The position numbers were made by a program, and so were the translations under genes. The notes below the pieces were generated by a model. The model searched no databases. It was not told where the DNA came from and saw only the letters and a program-made list of their open reading frames with translations. This document shows, in pieces, positions 48,373-57,418 of a stretch of 64,000 nucleotides of DNA. The DNA comes from JAWKOK01 sp963765875 (GTDB lineage Bacteria > Chloroflexota > Anaerolineae > Caldilineales > Caldilineaceae): contig CAVXYK010000006.1 in assembly GCA_963765875.1 (NCBI GenBank), positions 620,001-684,000 on the forward strand, read 5' to 3'. The stretch's first letter is position 1; every line of letters begins with the position of its first letter.

Positions 48373-49932
48373 CTACTTTCGGCCGACCTGGATCTGATAA
48401 TTCGGCGCTTCTTTGGTGATGACAACGCTGTGTGGATGGCTCTCATGATAGCTTGCAGCACTGATACGCACAAAGCGAGACTTCTCCCAGAGATCGGGGA
48501 TATTTTCGGCCCCGACATAGCCCATCCCGCTGCGCAGGCCGCCCATGAGTTGGAAGACAAAATCACGCAAGAAGCCCTTGTAGGGGACCTGCCCCTCAAT
48601 TCCCTCGGGCACAGTCTTGCCGCCGATGTCCGGCGTGGCTCCTCTGGCAGTCTGTGCGGTCTGATAGCGATCACCTGCCCGACCCTTCATGGCGCCCAGG
48701 CTGCCCATGCCCCTGTACTCCTTGAACGAACGTCCTTCACGAATCACAATATCGCCGGGTGACTCATGAAGGCCGGCCAAGAGGCTGCCCAGCATGACAG
48801 CTGACGCGCCTGCAGCCATGGCCTTTGTGATGTCACCGCTATAGCGGATACCGCCGTCACCGATGATAGGTACACCGAGGCGTCGGCCCATCTCTGCGCA
48901 CTCTGCAATGGCTGTCAGCTGTGGCATGCCCGCGCCGCTGACGATGCGGGTCGTACAGATGGATCCGGCGCCCACACCCACTTTGATCACGCTGGCGCCG
49001 GCTTCAACCAGCATGCGCACACCGTCAGGCGTAACGACGTTACCGGCCAAGATAGGCATCTCAGGGTAGATTCCCCTCAGCCGCTTGACTGTCTCCAATA
49101 CGCCACGGCTGTGGCCGTGTGCAGTGTCGATAGCCAAGGCGTCAATACCGGCTTCGATCAATACGTTGGCTCGCTCCATGGCGTCGTCACCAACGCCGAT
49201 TGCACCGGCCACTAGCAGACGCCCGCGTTCGTCCTTGGCCGCCTCAGGGAAATCCTGACGTTTGAGAATGTCTTTGTATGTGATCAAGCCCTTGAGCATG
49301 CCGGCCTCATCGACCAGTGGGAGCTTCTCGATGCGGTAGCGATGGAGGGTTGCCTTCGCCTCCTCCAGCGTTGTGCCGAGCGTGGCCGTGACCAGGCCTT
49401 CGTGGGTCATATAGTCAGAGACGGGTCTACTGTAGTCGATGGCGAAACGGACATCACGGTTGGTCAGAATCCCGACCAATCGTCCATCTACATCGGTGAT
49501 AGGCACGCCGCTGATATGATAACGGCTCATCAATACCTCTGCGTCGCTGAGCGTCGCGTCGGGGGTCAGCGTGATGGGGTCGACAATCATACCGCTCTCA
49601 CTGCGTTTGACCTTGTCGACCTCCTCGGCCTGGTCTTCGATAGAGAGGTTGCGGTGCAGCACACCCAGCCCGCCCTGGCGAGCGAGGGCGATGGCCAGCT
49701 CAGACTCGCTGACCGTATCCATGGCAGCGCTGAGTACGGGAATTTTCAACTGCAAGCGTTCATGCAGGTTCAGTCGGATTTCAATTTCAGAGGGTAGCTT
49801 CTCCGTATAGCCTGGGGCCAGCAATACGTCGTCAAAGGTCAGGGCCTCGCGGCTAAATTTCGAAGTCACATCCGTCTCAATGCTCTGACCGTTGGTCATT
49901 TGGTGTAGTTCAGCCGAGGAAGCCATCGTCAT
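48373..49932 (-). CDS. guaB: Inosine-5'-monophosphate dehydrogenase
   Basis: 519 residues with a TIM barrel split by two CBS domains (about 110-230). FSREALTFDDVLLAPGYTEK is the family start. The catalytic Cys is in KVGVGAGSICTTRIVSG; the usual GPGS is GAGS here. GDGGIRYSGD, GSLLAGLHESPG and the flap region MKGRAGDRYQ follow. The ATG at 49932 follows GGAGG; an upstream extension is not conserved. GuaB oxidises IMP to XMP for GTP synthesis. Confidence 0.93.
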   Translation of the reverse strand: MTMASSAELHQMTNGQSIETDVTSKFSREALTFDDVLLAPGYTEKLPSEIEIRLNLHERLQLKIPVLSAAMDTVSESELAIALARQGGLGVLHRNLSIEDQAEEVDKVKRSESGMIVDPITLTPDATLSDAEVLMSRYHISGVPITDVDGRLVGILTNRDVRFAIDYSRPVSDYMTHEGLVTATLGTTLEEAKATLHRYRIEKLPLVDEAGMLKGLITYKDILKRQDFPEAAKDERGRLLVAGAIGVGDDAMERANVLIEAGIDALAIDTAHGHSRGVLETVKRLRGIYPEMPILAGNVVTPDGVRMLVEAGASVIKVGVGAGSICTTRIVSGAGMPQLTAIAECAEMGRRLGVPIIGDGGIRYSGDITKAMAAGASAVMLGSLLAGLHESPGDIVIREGRSFKEYRGMGSLGAMKGRAGDRYQTAQTARGATPDIGGKTVPEGIEGQVPYKGFLRDFVFQLMGGLRSGMGYVGAENIPDLWEKSRFVRISAASYHESHPHSVVITKEAPNYQIQVGRK

Positions 49933-50002
49933 GGTTTTTCCCTCCGTGGGAATGGTATTGCTCTTTTCGAACGGACCAGCAGGATTCATTCTGTCAACAG
50001 GT

Positions 50003-50075
50003 GAGTCCACTGCACAAAGGATTCATGACACGAATTTTCACGAATTTCACGAAAATGCTTTTTTGCGGAACGGTC
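50003..50075. mobile_element. MITE-B copy, short CACGAA type
   Basis: GAGTCCACTGCACAAAGG (50003) and the reverse complement of GCTTTTTTGCGGAACGGTC (50057-50075) form the ends of a 73-bp hairpin. Flanks are ACAGGT (49997-50002) and ACGGGT (50076-50081), a 6-bp repeat with one mismatch. Inside are repeated CACGAATTTT words. It lies between guaB and the PAC2 gene. Confidence 0.5.
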
Positions 50076-50096
50076 ACGGGTGAATTCGGCGGCGAT

Positions 50097-51041
50097 TCAG
50101 GCCTGCGTTTCATCATCACCGAATAGATCGCCCAGTTCCTCTTCCCAGAGATCGTCGAGGGGCATGAACGGTCGTTCCTCAAAATCCTGCCGGACCTGGT
50201 CCAAGTAGGCGCGTACGTTTGTGTCCGGCATCGACTGAATCAGTTCGTTGATCTTATCGTCAATTGAGCTGTCCAGTTCTTCGGCCAACCGCTCAAGCTC
50301 AGATAGGTCAAGCCCCATGGAAAACATGTGATTGACTCGGCGCATCAACTCGAACCATGCCCGGAAGTCATTCTCGAGTCGGATGCCCTGGATTGATCCA
50401 GTATCCGGCTCGGAGAAATCCGGCGGAGCAAAATCGTAGGCCGGCACAAACGAGTAGAGCGCAAGAAATTCAACATTCTTGCGCTCGGCTCGATCGAGCA
50501 GGTAGGAGGCGATTGTTGCACCACCTTCATAGTCAGAAAAGCGCACCGAGTACCCTTCAAGTTCGGTCTTCATACGCGGTAGACTGTAGACACACGACAC
50601 GTTACGATCCAAATTGAACGGCATGGCACCGTAGACACCGCCCACGGCAACAACCCGTTTGACGCCGAGTTCAACAATCGCATCAAAAAAGGCCCCGGCG
50701 TAGCGCTCAACATTCATGTGGGGTTCGGTACCGAGAAATATCACTAGACCCTTATTCTCATCACCGGTATAGTAGAATTCGTTGACGTTGGCAACCAGGT
50801 TCTGCCGATACCCGTCCTTCAGCTGAATCTCCGGGCGCAGGAAGTGGTGCGTACCTGGTAGCTGGAACAGATAGAAATCATCCGGCGCAATCTCGCCGAT
50901 CTTGCGCGCATCAGTCTGGTCAATCAAGAATTCAGGCAATCCAGATGAAATTGATCCCGCGTCCGCCCACTGATGCCAGCCAGCCACCATATAGATTTCA
51001 TTGGCCATCGGTTTCTCGGTCAACCGGATAAGTTCATTCAT
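50097..51041 (-). CDS. PAC2-family protein
   Basis: 314 residues. The PAC2 domain shows IYMVAGWHQWADAGSISSGLPEFL, GLVIFLGTEPHMNVERYA, VAVGGVYGAMPFN and SDYEGGATIASYLL, typical of the archaeal/bacterial homologues of proteasome-assembling chaperone 2. The C-terminal quarter (from about 250) is acidic and helical. The ATG follows AGGAG. A very good promoter lies upstream. No proteasome genes are in the window, so the partner is unknown. Confidence 0.82.
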   Translation of the reverse strand: MNELIRLTEKPMANEIYMVAGWHQWADAGSISSGLPEFLIDQTDARKIGEIAPDDFYLFQLPGTHHFLRPEIQLKDGYRQNLVANVNEFYYTGDENKGLVIFLGTEPHMNVERYAGAFFDAIVELGVKRVVAVGGVYGAMPFNLDRNVSCVYSLPRMKTELEGYSVRFSDYEGGATIASYLLDRAERKNVEFLALYSFVPAYDFAPPDFSEPDTGSIQGIRLENDFRAWFELMRRVNHMFSMGLDLSELERLAEELDSSIDDKINELIQSMPDTNVRAYLDQVRQDFEERPFMPLDDLWEEELGDLFGDDETQA

Positions 51042-51085
51042 CTATGTACACTCCTGAATCTCAAAGGCTATCTGGTTTCCACCTA

Positions 51086-51113
51086 ACTATAGCGGAATGC
51101 GGGCTGCTGTCAA
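51086..51113 (-). promoter_or_regulatory. Strong promoter for the PAC2 gene
   Basis: On the minus strand TTGACA (51113-51108) and TATAGT (51091-51086) lie 16 nt apart. Transcription would begin near 51079, leaving a leader of about 38 nt with AGGAG before the ATG at 51041. Confidence 0.65.
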
Positions 51114-51248
51114 AAAGGTCTATTGACTTGGGCGTGTTCCAAGGGCCCCGGTCTCTTTCACTCCCCAAGTGGTATACTCTGTCAACAATCAGCTCTGTCA
51201 TTTCGAACGGGGTGAGAAATCCAGCAGTCTGTCGAAGTGACACCAAAT

Positions 51249-51411
51249 GACTCTGCAGCAAAAACGGAAATTTGCCACAGATAGCCACAGATAAGGAGCT
51301 GATTTTCACAGATGTTTATCAGGTGTTCAGAGTAACCCCAGTACCATCTGTGTTTTATCCTTTTTTTATCTGTGGAAATCTGTGGCGAAAAAGGCTTTTT
51401 GCAGTAGAGTC
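51249..51411. mobile_element. MITE-B copy, CACAGAT type, with 7-bp target duplication
   Basis: A 163-bp element. Left end GACTCTGCAGCAAAAACG and the reverse complement of the right end, GACTCTACTGCAAAAAGC, are inverted repeats that continue inward over TTTGCCACAGATAGCCACAG and its pair for about 45 bp. ACCAAAT stands outside both ends (51242-51248 and 51412-51418). No coding potential. It is the best-preserved copy of the family. The 51042-51505 spacer holds this, a GTCATTTCGAAC word near 51200 and the PAC2 promoter. Confidence 0.72.
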
Positions 51412-51505
51412 ACCAAATAGAACGCAGGTGACGCGGATTCGGCTGATATCCGCGGATATAACAGGAAAATCCGGCTTTCGTCCGCAAAAATAGCCAGGGA
51501 ATGAA

Positions 51506-52632
51506 ATGACTGCACTCCCCATCTCAACTCGACCACGGCTGCGCGAGCTCGGACTGAGCCCCGGCATATTGCCGACTGGCCCACGAAACGCGCTTGAAGA
51601 TGTTCCCGGTGTTGGAACGGGCCATTTTACGTTGATCGAAGGAACGGATATTCGCACGGGTGCAACCGCCATTCTGCCCCACGGCGAGAATATCTATCAA
51701 GAGAAGGTACCCGCCGGCATCGTTGTCGGCAACGGCTATGGCAAGCTCATGGGAAGCACGCAGATTGTCGAACTGGGCGAAATCGAGTCGCCGATTGTTC
51801 TGACGAACACGTTGTCGGTTCCACGTGCGGCTGACGCGATTCTGGATTGGGTGTTGGCGCAACCGGGCAATAAACGGGTCTACTCGGTCAACATGGTGGT
51901 CGGCGAGACCAACGACAGCAAGCTCAACAACATTCGTCGCCGAGCGCTCACGCCGGAGATGATCGGTGAAGCCATTGCATCTGCAAGCGTCGCTTCGGCA
52001 AACGACAGAGCCGTCAAGGGTCAGACCATTGCCGAGGGAGCGCTCGGCGCGGGGACCGGCACGGTTGCCTTCGGCTGGAAAGGCGGCATCGGCGCAAAGT
52101 TCGCGCCGCCTGCCGGACGAGCTCAGGCGGACACACCATCGGCGTCCTCGTACAGTCGAATTTCGGCGGCGTGCTCCAGATTCTGGGCGCGCCTGTCGGC
52201 CTGGAGTTGGGCCAATACTTCGGCAAGGGAGCGCTCGATCAAGGAGACGCTGACGGCTCGATCATGATTGTGGTGGCCACAGATCTGCCCCTCTCGTCAC
52301 GCAACTTGACGCGGCTGGCACAGCGTGCGCTGGCCGGCCTGGCTCGAACCGGCGCCTCAATGAGCAACGGGTCGGGCGACTACGCCATCGCCATCTCGAC
52401 GGCTGAATCGGTTCGCCGCACACCCGAGCGACGACGGCAGATTTCGGCAGTTCCCCAACTGCCCAACGAACTCATTTCAGGTGCATTCCAAGCGGTGATC
52501 GAAGCAACGGAAGAAGCGATCCTCAATTCGATCTTGCGTGCCGAAACCATGACCGGCAACGGAACGACCGTTGAAGCGCTGCCGCTTCACGCCACTATCG
52601 AGGTGCTAAGGCGATACGGACAGATCAGATAG
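51506..52632 (+). CDS. P1-family autoprocessing peptidase (DmpA-like), two frame breaks
   Basis: About 375 residues. Part one (RLRELGLSPGILPTGPRNAL, DVPGVGTGHFTLIEG, SVNMVVGETND, AGTGTVAFGWKGGIG) reads in one frame to about 52097. A short piece (SSRRLPDEL) follows in the next frame to about 52125, and GVLVQSNFGG to the end reads in a third. The self-cleavage site is in ADGSIMIVVATDLPL, where Ser becomes the N-terminal nucleophile of the beta chain. Family members are aminopeptidases or amidases acting on N-terminal D-Ala or beta-peptides. Indels are the likely cause of the breaks. Confidence 0.82.
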
Positions 52633-52676
52633 TCTTCCAAGATGTCTATGCGGCCATTCGGCCGATGGCTGCGGGC

Positions 52677-52774
52677 GAGGAATCCTGACGTCACCGATCT
52701 CCAGATTCCTCACTCCGTTAGCGCCTTGCGCCCACTTCGTGAACGGATGACATGCATGGTGGTTCCTTCGAAAC
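52677..52774. repeat. Hairpin repeat R1, copy 2 (loop inverted)
   Basis: The stem GAGGAATC (52677-52684) and GATTCCTC (52704-52711) flank a 19-nt loop that matches the reverse complement of the loop in copy 1 (10401-10419) at 16 of 19 positions. The 60 nt that follow match copy 1 directly. It lies in the 52633-52813 spacer. Confidence 0.7.
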
Positions 52775-52813
52775 CAATTCGCGACCCATAATAAATACTC
52801 GCCAGGCGAAAAA

Positions 52814-53833
52814 TCAACTTGTTCGACTGTATCGTTCCCGGATATTGGGAATCAGATAGTCGCTGAAGGCGCGGTCGGCGTCATAAGCAGGCGACCATCC
52901 CCAGTCCATGCGCGCGGCGCTGTCATCCAGATCGGCAGGCCAACTGTCCACGATTTCCTGGCGTGCAGGGTCGGGTGCAAATGAGATCGACGCGTCGGGA
53001 AAGGCATCCAGCACGCGCTCACGGAACTGTTCAGCCGACAGACTGAAGCTGGTGATGTTGTAGACTCGGCGGGTCAGGTTTTCCTGTGGCGCGCTGGACA
53101 GGTTGAGCAGCGCGCTAACCGCATCGGGCATAGCCATAAAGGGGATGCGCGCATCTTCGCGCACAAAGCAGGCATAGGGCTCGCCCTTGGCTGCCGCGTG
53201 CAACATCTCGGGACCATAGTCGCTGGTGCCGCCTGATGGCATGGTGAAGGCGCTGACAAGGCCAGGAAAGCGAACACTGCGAAAATCGATAGTCGTCGGC
53301 TCTTCGGCGGCCAGTTGTCGATAGTGCTTGCTGAAGTAGCTGCCCAACATTTCGCAATAGACCTTGTTGCAGCCATACATCGTCCGCGGCTGATTCCACT
53401 CAAACTCACGCACCCGCTGATAGATGCGTTTGCTCTCCGGATCTGGCATGCCAAAGATGGCGATGGAACTGGGAAAGATGAACTGCACCGGCTGTCGTCG
53501 CCACTCTGATTGCTCGGCGGCCAGCTTCAGCAATATTAACGTGCCGTCGACATTGACCCGATGGGCCATCTCAGGCGCAAACTCGCTGCGGGTCGAAAGC
53601 AGCGCAGCCAGGTGATAGACAACATCGATCTCAAACTCGCTGACGATACGCGTCAACTCGTTGGCATTCAGTAGATCGGCCTCGATATGGGTCGTCAGAT
53701 GGCGAATATCTTCAGGCAGCGGATGCAGATCCATGGTCAGCAGATGATTGGCCCCATCGCCGGCAAGTTGCTTCACCAGCGCATGACCAACCTCGCCGCT
53801 GGCGCCGGTGATGAAGATGACTTTTTTTCGCAT
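52814..53833 (-). CDS. tdh: L-threonine 3-dehydrogenase-like NAD-dependent epimerase/dehydratase
   Basis: 339 residues, an extended SDR. TGASGEVGHALVKQL is the NAD-binding motif, VYHLAALLSTRSEFAPE gives the conserved region, and the catalytic YGCNK has the Tyr-x3-Lys pattern. SDR-type threonine dehydrogenases use this fold and lie beside kbl as here. The upstream kbl is on the same strand. It would oxidise L-threonine to 2-amino-3-ketobutyrate. Confidence 0.8.
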   Translation of the reverse strand: MRKKVIFITGASGEVGHALVKQLAGDGANHLLTMDLHPLPEDIRHLTTHIEADLLNANELTRIVSEFEIDVVYHLAALLSTRSEFAPEMAHRVNVDGTLILLKLAAEQSEWRRQPVQFIFPSSIAIFGMPDPESKRIYQRVREFEWNQPRTMYGCNKVYCEMLGSYFSKHYRQLAAEEPTTIDFRSVRFPGLVSAFTMPSGGTSDYGPEMLHAAAKGEPYACFVREDARIPFMAMPDAVSALLNLSSAPQENLTRRVYNITSFSLSAEQFRERVLDAFPDASISFAPDPARQEIVDSWPADLDDSAARMDWGWSPAYDADRAFSDYLIPNIRERYSRTS

Positions 53834-53924
53834 TGTTCCTCCTGTGAAAACAAAGATCTAGAAAAAAAGATCAAAGAACGCGTGGCGACACGTATGCTGC
53901 AATCGGATGCATCAGGGTGCGACG

Positions 53925-53990
53925 CAGGTGTTTGTTCTTCGTTCTTGGTTCTTCGTTCTTGGCTCTTTGTTTCTTGTTCTTCGCTATTTC
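53925..53990. repeat. Purine-rich AAGAACGAAGAACC repeat in the kbl/tdh spacer
   Basis: On the plus strand, TTCTTCGTTCTTGGTTCTTC words are repeated about four times between 53925 and 53990, within 157 bp separating kbl and tdh. On the transcript this is a run of AAGAAC/GAAGAAC. No stem forms. Confidence 0.5.
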
Positions 53991-55208
53991 TCAAATGACG
54001 TCCAACTCACGCCCAACTCGCCCAAAAATATCCAGGGCTGAAGAGAGGTCGTCGGAGGTGTGGGCGGCCGAGTTCATGACACGAATGCGGGCTTTGCCCA
54101 TGGGAACCGTTGGGAAACCGATGGCCATGGCAAACAGGCCCTCTTCAAAGAGGCGGCGGCTGAAGGCCTGGGCCAGCGGCGCCTCGCCCAGCATCACCGG
54201 CACGATGGGCGTCTGCGAATGGCCGATATCAAAGCCCAGATCGCTCATACCTCGTTTGAAACGATCCGCATTGGCCCAGAGGCGATCAACCAGTTCAGTA
54301 GACGATTCGAGGATATTGACGGATTCGATACAGGCCGCCACGTCTGGGGCAGTCATGGCGCTGGAGAAGAGGAACGGGCGTCCCCGCTGTCGCAACCAGT
54401 CAACGACGGTGCGGTTGCCGGCCACGAGCCCACCGACCACGCCAAAAGCCTTGCTCAACGTGCCGACCTCGACTTGGACGCGCCCGTGCAGTCCGAAATG
54501 ATCGACGATGCCGCGGCCGCCCCGCCCCATCACGCCTTCACCGTGGGCATCATCAACCATGAGCACGATGTTGTGCTCCTCGGCGACATCGCAGATCTTG
54601 TCGAGCGGTGCGATGTCGCCGTCCATGCTGAAGACACCGTCGGTGACGATCAGCCGCCGGCCCGCTTCGGTCATTTCGACGATTTTTCGACGCAGGTCAT
54701 CGACATCATTGTGGGCGTAGCGTACAACTTTCGCCCCGGAAAGCCGACAGCCATCGATGATCGAGGCATGGTTCAATTCATCGGAAAAAATGGTGTCACC
54801 CTTGCCGACAAGCGCAGGAATTGTCGCTATATTGGCGGAGAAACCGCTCTGAAAAGTGATGCACGCCTCAGCACCCTTGAAGCTGGCCAGCTTGCGTTCC
54901 AGTTCAAGATGGAGTGACATCGTTCCCGCGATCGTGCGTACAGCGCCCGGACCAATGCCGTAGCGGTCGATGGCATCCTTGGCGGCCGTGCGCAGACGCG
55001 GATCGTTGGCCAAGCCGAGATAGTTGTTGGCGCAGAAATTCAGCAGACGGCGCCCTTCGATGGTTACCCAACCATCCATCGGCGAATCAATGGTACGAAT
55101 ATTGGCAAGAAGTCCGGCTTCCTCCAGACTGGCCAGTTCTTCGTCAATCCAATGCAGTGTGGGGTTTTTGCTGAGAAGAGAGAGCGGGGAAGAGTCTTGG
55201 CTTTTCAT
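53991..55208 (-). CDS. kbl: Glycine C-acetyltransferase (2-amino-3-ketobutyrate CoA ligase)
   Basis: 405 residues, an alpha-oxoamine synthase. Motifs: RLLNFCANNYLGLANDPR, GIGPGAVRTIAGT, DELNHASIIDGCRLSGA, VDDAHGEGVMG and GTLSKAFGVVGG, where Lys binds PLP. RBS AAGGAG lies 5 nt upstream. It cleaves 2-amino-3-ketobutyrate with CoA to glycine and acetyl-CoA, next to the threonine dehydrogenase gene. Confidence 0.92.
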   Translation of the reverse strand: MKSQDSSPLSLLSKNPTLHWIDEELASLEEAGLLANIRTIDSPMDGWVTIEGRRLLNFCANNYLGLANDPRLRTAAKDAIDRYGIGPGAVRTIAGTMSLHLELERKLASFKGAEACITFQSGFSANIATIPALVGKGDTIFSDELNHASIIDGCRLSGAKVVRYAHNDVDDLRRKIVEMTEAGRRLIVTDGVFSMDGDIAPLDKICDVAEEHNIVLMVDDAHGEGVMGRGGRGIVDHFGLHGRVQVEVGTLSKAFGVVGGLVAGNRTVVDWLRQRGRPFLFSSAMTAPDVAACIESVNILESSTELVDRLWANADRFKRGMSDLGFDIGHSQTPIVPVMLGEAPLAQAFSRRLFEEGLFAMAIGFPTVPMGKARIRVMNSAAHTSDDLSSALDIFGRVGRELDVI

Positions 55209-55336
55209 TGGGTCTCCTTACTGCTCGAAAGCGATCAATCTCGACCGCCTGTTCCACTTTGAACTGTTGTGAATCGTACATCGCTCACGCCTGAGCGTCA
55301 ATGTTGCGTAGGTCAGTCTCGTCCAGATTGCTCGCA

Positions 55337-55445
55337 CCCGATGGAATCCGGCTGCTGTCAACGAAAAGCGCCCTCGGGTGCTGAGATTCTGATCCGCCTC
55401 AGCCGCTTCTCGTTGATAGCGGCGGGTTTTGGCCTTGCCGCAGTA
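55337..55445. repeat. Diverged core of MITE-A
   Basis: Sequence CCGGCTGCTGTCAACGAAAAGC to CTCGTTGATAGCGGCGGG matches the inner hairpin of the MITE-A copies, but the terminal CATCAAGCTAAG ends are absent. A GGCCTTGCCGCAGTAAGGCC hairpin follows. The 55209-55627 spacer holds this and no gene. Confidence 0.5.
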
Positions 55446-55627
55446 AGGCCAGGCTCTGAAGATTAGGTGCGATTGGCTCATGCTGTGCGCCACCTCTTCC
55501 AAGTTGACCCGCACGATGTTATACTTGAACAAAGTTGGACAAGAGTTCGATAGAGCGTCAGATACGAAGTTAAGAAGTGCAGTCAAGAAGTGCAGTTAAG
55601 AAGTGAAGTGATGGAGAAGCTCAATAG

Positions 55628-57067
55628 ATGGCAAATCCGGATTCATTCAATCCCAATGCTGGCGTGAGCCACAAGATCGATGATGACGATCGCAGTCGCA
55701 GGACCGTCGAACGCGACAAGAGCGGCCTGGTTTCGACCACCCCGCCGCCTGAGCGCGCCATCGTCGTCGGTGTCGAACTGTCGGGCCAGCCGGGGCTGCT
55801 GCCGCTGGAAGATTCGCTGGACGAACTGGCGCTACTTGCAGATACGGCGGGCGTCGAAGTCGTCGGCTCGATCTCCCAGAGGCTCAATAAGGCGAACCCC
55901 GCCACTCTGATGGGGTCCGGCAAGTTGGAAGAGCTGAAGATGGCGGCCCTGGATTTGGAAGCCGAGGTCGTCATTTTTGATGACGAACTGTCGCCGCGCC
56001 AGCAGCGCGAGTTGGAGAAGTATCTGGGCGACGAGATCAAGGTCATCGATCGGACGGCATTGATTCTCGACATTTTTGCACGCCATGCTCGTACCAGCGA
56101 GGGAACCGTTCAGGTTGAACTCGCTCAGTACGAATACCGCCTGCCGCGCCTTACGCGTGCCTGGACCCACTTGGCACGCCAAGCAGGCGGCCGGGCAGGC
56201 GGCGCCAGTGGCGGTGTCGGCGTACGCGGCCCCGGAGAGACCCAGCTTGAGGTCGATCGTAGAGAGATCAACCGGCGCATCTCTTTCCTGAAAAGCCAGC
56301 TCCAGGATATCCAGAAGCACCGCAATCAGTATCGACGCCAACGTCGCAAGTCTGCCGTCTCTGTCATCGCGCTGGTCGGATACACCAACGCCGGCAAAAG
56401 CACGCTACTCAACGCGCTTACAGGCGCAGATGGTGAGGCCGGGGTGCTGGCTGAAGACCAGCTCTTCGCCACCCTGGATCCCACGACAAGACGTGTTGAA
56501 CTGACCAGCGGCCGCACCGGCCTCTTCACGGATACGGTCGGTTTCATCCAGAAACTGCCGACAGCGCTGGTCGCTTCCTTCCGCGCAACACTGGAGGAAG
56601 TGACGGAAGCCGATCTGCTGGTCCATGTCGTCGATGGATCTCATCTCAACATGGATGAACAGGTGGCGGCTGTCGAGGAAGTGCTGGAAGAATTGGGCGC
56701 AGGCGATAAACCGGTCATCACGGCATTGAACAAAATCGATCTGATCGACCGTGATGATTCGGATGCCATGCATGCAATCCGCGAGGCGCTCGACGACTAC
56801 CCCAATGCTGTCGCTATCAGCGCCAAGAACGGCGAAGGCATTGATCAGCTCCTCGACACTGTCGATGAGGTACTGCGGCAACGCATGATCGGCATTGAGG
56901 TCCTGATCCCCTACGCTGAAGGCGGATTGGTCGCGATGATTCATAGTCACGGTGTTGTGGACCAAGAGGAACACCTGGCTCAAGGCACGCGCATCTCGGG
57001 TCGTGTGCCAACGACCCTTGCCGGACGCTATACTGAATACAGCACGGATTTACTCGATCTGCCATGA
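55628..57067 (+). CDS. hflX: HflX-family ribosome-splitting GTPase
   Basis: 479 residues. The N-terminal HflX domain (about 40-190) carries QRLNKANPATLMGSGKLEEL and QVELAQYEYRLPRL, then RAGGASGGVGVRGPGETQLE. The GTPase domain starts at 235 with ALVGYTNAGKSTLLNALTG (G1), DTVGFIQKLP (G3), NKID (G4) and ISAKNGEGI (G5). HflX splits stalled 70S ribosomes. It stands alone. Confidence 0.93.
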   Translation: MANPDSFNPNAGVSHKIDDDDRSRRTVERDKSGLVSTTPPPERAIVVGVELSGQPGLLPLEDSLDELALLADTAGVEVVGSISQRLNKANPATLMGSGKLEELKMAALDLEAEVVIFDDELSPRQQRELEKYLGDEIKVIDRTALILDIFARHARTSEGTVQVELAQYEYRLPRLTRAWTHLARQAGGRAGGASGGVGVRGPGETQLEVDRREINRRISFLKSQLQDIQKHRNQYRRQRRKSAVSVIALVGYTNAGKSTLLNALTGADGEAGVLAEDQLFATLDPTTRRVELTSGRTGLFTDTVGFIQKLPTALVASFRATLEEVTEADLLVHVVDGSHLNMDEQVAAVEEVLEELGAGDKPVITALNKIDLIDRDDSDAMHAIREALDDYPNAVAISAKNGEGIDQLLDTVDEVLRQRMIGIEVLIPYAEGGLVAMIHSHGVVDQEEHLAQGTRISGRVPTTLAGRYTEYSTDLLDLP

Positions 57068-57418
57068 TGGTTCGCTGCGGCCTTGCTACCGCTGCCATGC
57101 CCAGATCGGAGCAGTTCTGGTATGCGCGATCGCTTAACTGAAGCGTGCATTGGCACCGTAGTTACTCACATATTGTCCGGTACGTGTGATAAACTTGCCG
57201 GAGCGCCCAATCTCTGGCGTGTCAGTTTGGCTTGAGATAGACGCGATACTGCAGGTCGTTTCACAGGCCAGAGACTTAACAGGTCAGAGGTGTACGTTCT
57301 TCAATCATTCAACATTTTCACGCATACGCTATGACTGGGCAACGTCGCCCCTCTTAAGAGCAACCCTAGAGACTCAAGCGTCAACTACCAACCGATTCAA
57401 CCTGAAGGAGAACCGTCA

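Noticed and set aside
55501..55520. TATACT near 55515 as hflX promoter
   Set aside because: No acceptable -35 box at 16-18 nt; TTGACC is only 10 nt away.
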